The position numbers were made by a program, and so were the translations under genes. From assembly GCA_950097015.1 (NCBI GenBank), contig CATNEN010000007.1, positions 4,216,001-4,280,000 of the forward strand: 64,000 bases of DNA, read 5' to 3'. Below the pieces are notes generated by a model. The model did no database searches, had not been told where the DNA came from, and saw only the letters and a list, made by a program, of their open reading frames with translations. Source of the DNA: Macrostomum hystrix. Taxonomy: Eukaryota; Platyhelminthes; Macrostomidae. Below, piece after piece: positions 33,491 through 44,900 of this stretch (its first letter is position 1; every line of letters begins with the position of its first letter).

Positions 33491-33954
33491 TTGTCAAATT
33501 TTCTATCCGACTTCTCGCATGTGGCCGATTCCGTAACCTGCAACACCCGACACCTGAATTCGGCCTAACGAAGCTTCGGAACGGCCCGGTGGCCACGCCC
33601 CGAGAAATATTTTTGAAATATTTTCCTTTAATTTATCGTTGCAGCTCGGGCAATAAAAAAACTTTTTACCAAGGGCCTTTTCTTCCGCGCATTTCCCTAC
33701 CAACAGAGTTAGTTTGTCGCTTCCTTCCGCTACAAATTTAGTTTATTGCTTTCGGCCGCCCTGGCACTAATCAGGCGAACCAGACCTTCTGATTTGCTAC
33801 AAATAGTAGAAAATTCATCTTCACCTGGAAATAAGACTTTGTTCACTTTTTAGACTTCAATTTCAACTTTTTCTAGGCATTGTTAAGCTATTTTTTAGAT
33901 CGCTTTCGAAAGTGGTTTCGAAATCCAAGAAGTAAGTTCCCATTCCTAGAAACC

Positions 33955-35700
33955 AATTAGAATTCTAGGAACTTAGCTTGGATTCTAGGAACTGAGTAAG
34001 GATACCAGTAATTAATTGAGGATTCTGGTGGCTAATCGAAGATTCTAGTGGCTAATCGAGGATTCTATAGGACTAATTGAGGATTCTAAAGGACTAATTG
34101 AGGATTCTAGTAGCTAATTGAGGATTCTAAAGGACTAATTGAGGATTCTAATAACTAATTGAGGATTCTATAGGACTAATTGAGGATTCTAATAGCTAAT
34201 TGAGGATTCTAATAACTAATTGAGGATTCTAATAACTAATTGAGGATTCTAATAACTAATTGAGGATTCTAATAACTAATTGAGGATTCTAATAACTAAT
34301 TGAGGATTCTAATAACTAATTGAGGATTCTAATAACTAATTGAGGATTCTAATAACTAATTGAGGATTCTAAAGGACTAATTGAGGATTCTAATAACTAA
34401 TTGAGGATTCTAATAACTAATTGAGGATTCTAAAGGACTAATTGAGGATTCTAATAACTAATTGAGGATTCTAATAACTAATTGAGGATTCTAATAACTA
34501 ATTGAGGATTCTAATAACTAATTGAGGATTCTAATAACTAATTGAGGATTCTAATAGCTAATTGAGGATTCTAAAGGACTAATTGAGGATTCTAATAACT
34601 AATTGAGGATTCTAATAACTAATTGAGGATTCTAATAACTAATTGAGGATTCTAATAACTAATTGAGGATTCTAATAACTAATTGAGGATTCTAATAACT
34701 AATTGAGGATTCTAATAACTAATTGAGGATTCTAAAGGACTAATTGAGGATTCTAATAACTAATTGAGGATTCTAATAACTAATTGAGGATTCTAATAAC
34801 TAATTGAGGATTCTAATAACTAATTGAGGATTCTAAAGGACTAATTGAGGATTCTAATAACTAATTGAGGATTCTAATAACTAATTGAGGATTCTAATAA
34901 CTAATTGAGGATTCTAATAACTAATTGAGGATTCTAATAACTAATTGAGGATTCTAATAACTAATTGAGGATTCTAATAACTAATTGAGGATTCTAAAGG
35001 ACTAATTGAGGATTCTAATAACTAATTGAGGATTCTAATAACTAATTGAGGATTCTAATAACTAATTGAGGATTCTAATAACTAATTGAGGATTCTAATA
35101 ACTAATTGAGGATTCTAATAGCTAATTGAGGATTCTAAAGGACTAATTGAGGATTCTAATAACTAATTGAGGATTCTAATAACTAATTGAGGATTCTAAT
35201 AACTAATTGAGGATTCTAATAACTAATTGAGGATTCTAATAACTAATTGAGGATTCTAATAACTAATTGAGGATTCTAATAACTAATTGAGGATTCTAAA
35301 GGACTAATTGAGGATTCTAATAACTAATTGAGGATTCTAATAACTAATTGAGGATTCTAATAACTAATTGAGGATTCTAAAGGACTAATTGAGGATTCTA
35401 ATAACTAATTGAGGATTCTAATAACTAATTGAGGATTCTAATAACTAATTGAGGATTCTAATAACTAATTGAGGATTCTAATAACTAATTGAGGATTCTA
35501 ATAGCTAATTGAGGATTCTAAAGGACTAATTGAGGATTCTAATAACTAATTGAGGATTCTAATAACTAATTGAGGATTCTAATAACTAATTGAGGATTCT
35601 AATAACTAATTGAGGATTCTAATAGCTAATTGAGGATTCTAATAGCTAATTGAGGATTCTAATAGCTAATTGAGGATTCTATAGGACTAATTAAGGTTTC
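33955..35700. repeat. Large AT-rich minisatellite, 20/21-bp units
   Basis: About 85 copies. The main unit is ACTAATTGAGGATTCTAATA; a 21-bp variant has AAAGG in place of ATAA. Variant units recur at regular intervals, showing higher-order duplication. Each unit contains the homeodomain-type core CTAATTG. Confidence 0.96.
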
Positions 35701-36479
35701 TGAGAACTGATAAGGACTCTAAGAACTCAGAAAGGATTCTAAGAATTAATTGAGGATTCTAACAAGCAATTGAGGATAAAAATAACTAAGTTGAGGAGTC
35801 TCAGAAATAGATTGACTTTTAAGAAAAAAGTTAAATAACTTTTTTCTGACTCTGAGAACTGTGTTGATTTCGAACAGTGTATTTAGGATTTGTTCCTGTC
35901 TGATTGCTTTCGAGGGTCGAGTCCCTTGGTCATGACTAAAGAGATATCAATAGTTTTATTGGGTTTGTCCAGCTTCTACAAAGCACTGCGACTGTCCGGG
36001 TCTTGCCAGATGTTCATTTTCCGGCAGTGCCACTATTCGGACAAAGACCTCAACCGGCTTTATTGCTCTACTTTGCTTTTTCTTTCACTTTTGTCCTTAG
36101 AAACGGCAGTTAAATAAATTCGCTCTCCGAGACGCCGGGGGATTCTCTGGAAATAATTTTATTGCTCAAGGAACAAAGACTTCCACCGCGATAATGCAGT
36201 CTCCAGGGTATCCGCGGCGTAATTAGCCGTGTTCCTCATTCCGGATGGAACAACAGCGAGAAAAAATAAAAGCAAGAGGGGAAAGGTTGGCTATTCGAAA
36301 AATCTATTTAGTCTGTGTTTATGGCTTTCGAGAAATCCCAGAAGGAGGAATAGGAAACAGACGTGGCAGGAAAAAATCTCTGTGCGCCAAATTTACTATT
36401 GGTGACAAAGGTGCAACTGTAATCTTCGAAAACAGTGCGCGAGAGCTGAACCTTGAGCTGGGAGCTAGAATTATAGAAC
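35701..36479. other. Intergenic, nothing recognised
   Basis: No exon is recognised. Short open frames at 35890 and 36245 match no known family. Confidence 0.45.
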
Positions 36480-37330
36480 GGAACCGAAGCTAGAATCGCA
36501 GCAAGAACCGTAGTTAGAATCGCAGCAAGAACCATAGTTAGAATCGCAGCAAGAACCGTAGTTAGAATCGCAGCAAGAATCATAGTTAGAATCGCAGCAA
36601 GAACCGTAGTTAGAATCGCAGCAAGAACCGTAGTTAGAATCGCAGCAAGAACCGTAGCCAGAAATGCAGCAAGAACCGTAGGTAGAATCGCAGCAAGAAC
36701 CGTAGCTAGAAATGCAGCAAGAACCGTAGCTAGAAATGCAGCAAGAACCGTAGCTAGAAATGCAGCAAGAACCGTAGCCAGAAATGCAGCAAGAACCGTA
36801 GTTAGAATCGCAGCAAGAACCGTAGCTAGAATCGCAGCAAGAACCGTAGCTAGAAATGCAGCAAGAACCGTAGGTAGAATCGCAGCAAAAACCGTAGCTA
36901 GAAATGCAGCAAGAACCGTAGCTAGAATCGCAGCAAGAACCATAGTTAGAATCGCAGCAAGAACCGTAGTTAGAATCGCAGCAAGAACCGTAGTTAGAAT
37001 CGCACCAAGAACCGTAGCTAGAAATGCAGCAAGAACCGTAGTTAGAATCGCAGCAAGAACCATAGTTAGAATCGCAGCAAGAACCAAAGTTAGAATCGCA
37101 GCAAGAACCGTAGCTAGAATCGCAGCAAGTACCGTAGCTAGAATCGCAGCAAGAACCATAGTTAGAATCGCAGCAAGAACCGTAGTTAGAATCGCAGCAA
37201 GAACCGTAGTTAGAATCGCAGCAAGAACCGTAGCTAGAAATGCAGCAAGAACCGTAGTTAGAATCGCAGCAGCAACCGTAGCTAAAATGGTGGCAGGGAA
37301 CCATAGCTATTGTCGCAGCAAGAACCGCAG
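36480..37330. repeat. Minisatellite, 24-bp unit
   Basis: About 35 copies of a unit containing AGAACCGTAGTTAGAATCGC then AGCA. Variants have GTAGCTAGAAATG. Long frames on the minus strand (rich in Cys/Ser/Tyr/Gly or Ala/Leu) follow from the 24-bp period. Confidence 0.95.
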
Positions 37331-37734
37331 CAAGGATTTTGACACCTGCTGACCTTGAATTGGGGACTAAGAGCTTGTGCTAACAGACAGTGGCCAGTGA
37401 ACCACCAGCAAGCACCTACAGGCAATGATCTGGGAGGCAGCACCTTCAATCGCCCCTCTCCCCGTTCCACTTCCCGCCTCTTAGGGAGAAAAATCTGAAC
37501 GAGAAAATCTTTGTAATTTATGACACGCCCAGGTGGGTTCTCGAGGGCTCACTCAACTCGAAAATAGCGCCTTCTGCCCCAGCTAGCGTCAGAAAATTGG
37601 GCAAGAAACGCGCAAGCGCGACTGTTAGGCGCAGATGCACTTGCGGGCGGACAACAATTCATGCCTCCGCGCAAACTAGCGGTCGATGTTTATCTGCCTT
37701 CAACTGCCTTCTGAAAACTAAAACAGCCTCGACT

Positions 37735-37970
37735 GTCACACCCAGTACCAGACTGTCACACCCAGTACCAGACTGTCACACCCAGTCCCAGTCTGTCACA
37801 CCCAGTACCAGACTGTCACACTCATTACCAGACTGTCACACCCAGTCCCAGTCTGTCACACCCAGTACCAGACTGTCACACCCAGTCCCAGTCTGTCACA
37901 CTCATTACCAGACTGTCACACCCAGTCCCAGACTGTCACACCCAGTCTCAGTCTGTCACACCCAGTTCAG
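37735..37970. repeat. Minisatellite, 20-bp unit
   Basis: About 12 copies of CAGACTGTCACACCCAGTAC with CAGTCCCAGT variants. Confidence 0.93.
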
Positions 37971-38659
37971 TTTTTGTTACTGCTAAAAACTCGCTAGAAA
38001 ATTAACAAAAAACAGAAGTAACAGAAAGAAGTTTGCTTGTAGTGAAAGATTTGATAATGCATAAAATAATGTCATGCTGAATCGCAGATTTTATATTATA
38101 GTGAAAGTTATAACCTGGTTGAAAGTCTAGTGAATTTGCATTGAAAGTCTAGTCAGTTATGTCACAAATATTGCTATTTGCACTTTTTAATGCAAGTTAT
38201 AACTAGTAGAGCAAAAAGTATTAAAGGCGATTGTCAGTAAAGGTAGCCTTCAACATTAAATAAAAAGAGTTAACAGATAAAAAAATTGTATAAAATTAGG
38301 AAAAAACTGACCTCAACTATTAGCACCAACAATGGGGAACAATTGAGATTTAGAAACAGCGGTAAAGCGGCTGCCTCGAAAAAAAATAGTGAACTTGATA
38401 TTACCGCAAAAAATTACTAATTTGCTGCCATTCATTGACTACTGACTACTGATAAGTAGCAACATAGGGTTTCTTTAAAAAAGTCACAATTGTGACTATT
38501 TACAAAGCGGATAATAATGGAATGACAGTTCTATAATGCATGAGACATGATAATGATGCGCAAATTAACTGGTAATGGTTAAGTAGGCCTATTAACAGAC
38601 GAAATCTAGATCTAGGCAAAACAATCAAAATAAATTACACCATCATTAAACGCAGACTG
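37971..38659. other. AT-rich intergenic, nothing recognised
   Basis: No coding or repeat structure was found between two arrays. Confidence 0.45.
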
Positions 38660-38955
38660 CCATGACCTTCATTGAACCCAGACTGCCTTGACCTTCATTG
38701 AACCCAGACTGCCTTGACCTTCATTGAACCCAGACTGCCTTGACCTTCATTGAACCCAGACTGCCTTGACCTTCATTGAACCCAGACTGCCTTGACCTTC
38801 ATTGAACCCAGACTGCCATGACCTTCATTGAACCCAGACTGCCTTGACCTTCATTGAACCCAGACTGCCATGACCTTCATTGAACCCAGACTGCCATGAC
38901 CTTCATTGAACCCAGACTGCATTGACCTTCATTGAACCCAGACTGCCTTGAACTT
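38660..38955. repeat. Minisatellite, 26-bp unit
   Basis: About 11 copies of a unit with CAGACTGCCTTGACCTTCAT then TGAACC. It ends about 35 bp from the stop codon of the PIDD1-like gene, so it lies in or next to that gene's 3' UTR. Confidence 0.93.
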
Positions 38956-38988
38956 CAAGAAGCCCATAATCATTCAACAACGATTAAG

Positions 38989-41900
38989 TCAACGAAGCTT
39001 TGCCTCGGAGACGCCGGCACCGCGATGTGCCGCACAAAGGCGCCGGGCGGCGGCGCGCAGTCCAGCACGGGCAAGCGCAGCGCAGACGACGTCGCAGGTG
39101 GGCACCTCGGCGGCCTCCAGCCACCGCAGCAGGCACTGGAAGGCGGCTTCGCGCGCGTCATCGCCCCAGCGGGCCTCGACCCTGGTCACCTCAGCGCTAG
39201 GCAACCGGAGGGAGCGGGCCAGCACGCGCCATCGGCTGGCAGCCAAATCAGCTGCTTCCCATAGCGCGAATTCATCCGGCTCAGCCGCGCACAGCGGCAG
39301 GGCCTCCTTGTCCTTGGCGGCTGTACCATCAGCCACTTCAACAAATTCCTCGCGCCGACGGCATTGCCGCTTCGTCGGAGCTGATCTCACTGTGGTTGCT
39401 GCCGTGGAGGATGTCGCAGCCGACGAAGTAGACGCCGAAGTTGTCGAGGATATCGTCACTGAAGTCGTTGACTCATCATCGCTGTTGCCGGCACCGTGCT
39501 GGCAATCGCAGTCAACATCTTCGTCGTCGGCCTCATTAGTGCCCCGGCCGAAGCAGCAGCAGCATCGTCGAACTAGACGGTGCCGACGCTTCCGCTGCTG
39601 CTGACGCCGGTTTTTGCGCCGCCGTTCGCAGCAGCAGTGCCGCTGCTGACGACAGAGCCGCTGCCGCTTCTGCTGCGGCGATCTGGCTCGCTTCCTGCTG
39701 GGAGGTGCCGGAGCTGTCGGCGGGCGAACCAGCGTCAAGTCGAACAGCGGCTCGACGGAGTCGCCTTCGACCAGGACTCGCCCGAAGACGCCACCGCCGC
39801 CATCAGTAGCCGGCTGGCGACGATAGCGGCACGCGAATGTCTTGTCAAACGCCTGGCCAGCGAAGTCCGACTCCGTCTTGGCTAGTCCGGCCGCCTCGCC
39901 GGCTCCGGTGTCCGCTTCGAACTGCTCGGATAGGAGGCGAATCCGCAGCCGGCCAGGCGGCACCGGCCGGTCCAGCAGGGCTGCGCCGACGCAGACTCGA
40001 CCGCCGTCAACCGCCGGAGCAGGCCGGTCAGCCCGGTGAAGCAGTACCTCCAGTGTGAAGCCGGCGCCGCAGCCCAGCGCAGGCAGAGCGTACACCGCGC
40101 AACGCATCCGGTAGGCGACGTCGCCGAATCCACCGGTGGCAGCCGGTCCGTAGACTGCGGCGGCGCCGAGTTTAGCGCGACGAATAGCGCCGGCCAGGCG
40201 GGTCCAGACGGCGCGAATCAGGCAGAAGCCGCTCAGACTGACACGAAGCTCCAGCATAGAAGAGGAAGCTGCTGATGAAGTCACAGAGAACGGGGCGTTC
40301 AATGGGCGCCATTGTGGCGGTGTGGAGCCTGTTTAGGGTAGTAGAGGCAGTGAGCGCATTATTAACCTGTAACGTAGCTCAACAGTGACATCGGCATTGT
40401 CGAGATATTTAACGAATCTCGCCGGAGTGTCTGGTGGCATTTGCATATTATAAAGGGCGAAACTCTGTTATTCGGTTTGGGAGCTATCGTGAAGTAGGCA
40501 GTGGGTGTTTGAAACTACCCCCTGTTCAATTCCGAGGTGGGGGAATGGCGCGGACTTCCTACCGTTAAAAAAACCCAAATAATAAATGCTTTTAGATACC
40601 CAGTCACTACTTTAAGTAGAGAATGAATATAAATCATCGCCTAAATCGTTAGTGATAGAGACGCTTTACTGCTTCTAATCAGGTTTGGCTACAGTCGACC
40701 AGTCAACCCCTCACAACCTACTCACCAGTAGTATCGCTGTGCCACAGACTCAAATCGCTCTCAGGTCGCAGTCCCAACTGTTCAGCCAGCTGTCTGGCTC
40801 CGGGCAGCGGCAGGCAGAGGGTCACCGGCCGGCAGAATCTGGCGCCGTGCGGCAGGCATTCAACTACTGTCGCGGCCAGGTGCCAGTCGTGATAGCCCGA
40901 CTCCCCATCAGCTAATTTTGTCTCTGTCGCTGCGTTATCAAATCGGCAGCGCAGGACGACGCGGAGTGGGGATGCGACGCTGCCGGGCGGGAAGATCAGG
41001 CGGGGCTGGCCGGCCACGGCAGGCAGCGCCACCTCGGCTGGCTGGTTGGGCAGCAGGTTGGCCGCGACTTCGGGCATTGAAGACCCGACCGCTAGTACAC
41101 AATAAGCAGCAGGAGCGAGGCCAGTGCTGAGCGAAGAGGGGATTGGGAATCGGGGTTTAGGGGTTCAGTTGGGATTTAATAAGGAAGATTAATTAACTAA
41201 GAATTCAATGGTGATTATGGGTTCCATGAGGATTACGGTTGGAAAGTTTCCATGAAAATTATGGTTGGGAAGATTCTATGGGGATTATGGTTGCGAAGAT
41301 TCCATGAGGATTATGGTTGGGAAGATTCAAAGGGGATTGTGGTTGGGAAGATTCCATGGGGATTATGCTTGGGAAGATTCCATGGGGATTATGGTTGGGA
41401 AGATTCCATGGGGATTATGCTTGGAAGATTCCATGGGGATTATTGTTGGGAAGATTCCATGGGGATTTTGGTTGGGAAGATTTCAAGGGGATTTTGGTTA
41501 GAAAGATTCTGCAAATGTTTGGATTGGCAGGATTCCAAGAATCAATTTGATATAGAAGATTCCCAGGGAATCAGAATCATCGGATTTCCTAAATAGGAAA
41601 CCTGAGCTGGTCAGCTTACCCAGGTGCTGAAGCCGAAACTGTCACTCGAAGACCCCCATCAGCCACTCGGACTTCAATGCCATCGAAGTCAAGCGGTCGC
41701 CAGTTGGTGATCGCCAAGTCGACGCCGACATCGCCTAGACAGACGACATAATCTCGACGTCGCGGCGCAGCTACGCCCAACGGCAGCTGAAGAGCCAGGG
41801 CTGGCGTCAGCAGGTGGGCGATTGGCGAAGCCAGCGTCAGGCCAGGCCTGCGGCGCAGACGCGGCGACAGCGAGTCCGGCAGGAGGCGCAGAATGTCCGA

Positions 41901-44900
41901 GCCGCCAACCGACATTGTAGGCGGCAACAGGGCGGCCAACTGGCCAACGACAATCAGACACTTCCCCGAGGGGCCCGAGTCGGCCTCGCGCTGAGCAGTC
42001 CAATCATCGACGCTGGCCGCCTCGGCTTTGGCGAGTAGTCCGACAGCTGGGCAGTCAGGCGACAGGAGGTCGCGGAGACGGGGAGGACGCCGAGGGGCTG
42101 TAGGTGCCGTAGCGGAGGCTGTAGATGCTGTAGCGGAGGCTTTAGATGCTGTAGCGGAAGCTGTAGATGCTGTTCCGGAGGCTGTAGATACTGTTCCAGC
42201 GGCTGTAGATACTGTTCCAGCGGCTGTAGATGCTGTAGCGGAGGCTTTAAATGCTGTAGCGGAGGCTTTAAATGCTGTAGCGGAGGCTTTAAGTGCTGTT
42301 CCGTAGGCTGCAGATGCTGTAGCGGAGGCTGAGCCAGACAATTGTTTCTCAGTATTTCTGGCTACAATAAGAGCACACTGAATCGACGGCTCCCGATGGA
42401 GCCCGATAGTAGATTGAGCGACAGAAGAAATGGAAGATGGCAGTGCAGAAGTGTTTGCACAAGCATTAGAAAATGGAAAACAAATGTTTTCTTTTCTAGG
42501 CAGAGCAACAGCGAAAGCAGTACCAGAGGTCTTAGGCAAGCAGGATGGCTGTCGGTCAGTGAGTGGCCGCCTCAAAGTAACGGACTCGCTGGAAGAAATC
42601 GGATTTCCTGCTAGAAGCAGCCGCGACAGGCAAGGCAAGACTTGCAGTTCGGTGGGAAATTTGCGCAGACGGTTGTGCGACAGGTCAAGCACGCGGAGGC
42701 TTTCCAGGCCGGCAAACCAGGCAGGGACGCGGGTCAGACGGTTATGTGACAGCAGCAGCTCCTGCGTGGTGCAGTGGAGTGGGGGCGGATGGTTTAGAAA
42801 TCAGTGGAGTAGGGGGCGGATGGATTAGAAAACAGTGGAGAAGGGGGCGAATGGATTAGAAATCAGTGGAGTAGGGGGCGAATGGATTAGAAATCAGTGG
42901 AGTAGGGGGCGGATGGATTAGAAAACAGTGGAGTTGGTGGCGGATGGATTAGAAATCAGTGGAGAAGGGGGCGGATGGATTATAAAACAGTGGAGTAGGG
43001 GGCGGATGGATTAGAAATCAGTGGAGTAGGGGGCGAATAGATTAGAAAACAGTGGAGTAGGGGGCGAATGGATTAGAAAACAGTGGAGTAGGGGGCGGAT
43101 GGATTAGAAAACAGTGGAGTAGGGGGCGGATGGATTAGAAAACAGTGAAGTAGGTGGCGGATGGATTAGAAAACAGTGGAGTAGGGGGCGAATGGATTAG
43201 AAAACAGTGGAGTAGGTGGCAAATGGATTAGAAATCAGTGGAGTAGGGGGCGGATGGATTAGAAATCAGTGGAGTAGGGGGCGGATGGATTAGAAATCAG
43301 TGGAGTAGGCGACGAATGGATTAGAAATCAGTGGAGTAGGGGGCGGATGGATTAGAAAACAGTGGAGTAGGTGGCGGATGGATTAGAAAACAGTGAAGTA
43401 GGTGGCGGATGGATTAGAAAACAGTGGAGTAGGGGGCGGATGGATTAGAAAACAGTGGAGTAGGGGGCGAATGGATTAGAAAACAGTGGAGTAGGGGGCG
43501 GATGGATTAGAAAACAGTGGAGTAGGGGGCGGATGGATTAGAAATCAGTGGAGTAGGGGGCGGATGGATTAGAAAACGGTGGATTAGGGGGCAGATGGGT
43601 TAGAAAACAGTGGAGTAGGGGGCGAATGGATTAGAAAACAGTGGAGTTGGTGGCAAATGGATTAGAAATCAGTGGATTAGGGGGCAGATGGATTAGAAAA
43701 CAGTGGAGTAGGGGGCAGATGGATTAGAAAACAGTGGAGTAGGGGGCGAATGGATTAGAAAACAGTGGAGTAGGGGGCGGATGGATTAGAAATCAGTGGA
43801 GTAGGGGGCGAATGGATTAGAAAACAGTGGATTAGGGGGCAGATGGATTAGAAAACAGTGGATTAGGGGGCAGATGGATTAGAAAACAGTGGAGTAGGGG
43901 GCAGATGGATTAGAAAACAGTGGAGTAGGGGGCAGATGGATTAGAAAACAGTGGAGTAAGTGGCGGATGGATTAGAAAACAGTGGAGTAAGTGGCGGATG
44001 GATTAGAAAACAGTGGAGTAAGGGGCAGATGGATTAGAAAACAGTGGAGTAGGGGGCGGATGGATTAGAAAACAGTGGAGTAAGGGGCAGATGGATTAGA
44101 AAACAGTGGAGTAAGTGGCGGATGGATTAGAAAACAGTGGAGTAAGTGGCGGATGGATTAGAAAACAGTGGAGTAAGGGGCAGATGGATTAGAAAACAGT
44201 GGAGTAGGGGGCGGATGGATTAGAAAACAGTGGAGTAGGGGGCGGATGGATTAGAAATCAGTGGAGTAGGGGGCGAATGGATTAGAAAACAGTGGATTAG
44301 GGGGCAGATGGATTAGAAAACAGTGGAGTAGGGGGCGGATGGATTAGAAAACAGTGGAGTAAGTGGCGGATGGATTAGAAAACAGTGGAGTAGGGGGCAG
44401 ATGGATTAGAAAACAGTGGAGTAGGGGGCGAATGGATTAGAAAACAGTGGAGTAAGTGGCGGATGGATTAGAAAACAGTGGAGTAAGTGGCGGATGGATT
44501 AGAAAACAGTGGAGTAAGGGGCAGATGGATTAGAAAACAGTGGAGTAGGGGGCGGATGGATTAGAAAACAGTGGAGTAGGGGGCAGATGGATTAGAAAAC
44601 AGTGGAGTAGGGGGCGGATGGATTAGAAAACAGTGGAGTAGGGGGCGAATGGATAAGAAAACAGTGGAGTAGGGGGCGGATGGATTAGAAAACAGTGGAG
44701 TAGGGGGCGGATGGATTAGAAAACAGTGGAGTAGGGGGCGGATGGATTAGAAATCAGTGGAGTAGGGGGCGGATGGATTAGAAAACAGTGGATTAGGGGG
44801 CAGATGGGTTAGAAAACAGTGGAGTAGGGGGCGAATGGATTAGAAAACAGTGGAGTTGGTGGCAAATGGATTAGAAATCAGTGGATTAGGGGGCAGATGG

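Noticed and set aside
36308-37304. Cys/Ser/Tyr-rich and Ala/Leu-rich frames on the minus strand, like a structural or eggshell protein.
   Set aside because: Both frames are read from the same 24-bp array, with no signal peptide, unique flank or splice context.
38932-40275. Plus-strand frames over the death-domain exon.
   Set aside because: They are antisense shadows of the PIDD1-like exon 4, which has a death domain and matching splice phases.
40370-40535. A box- and B box-like words (TAGCTCAAC and GTTCAATTCC).
   Set aside because: They are too far apart and not in a tRNA-like context; no other SINE similarity was found.
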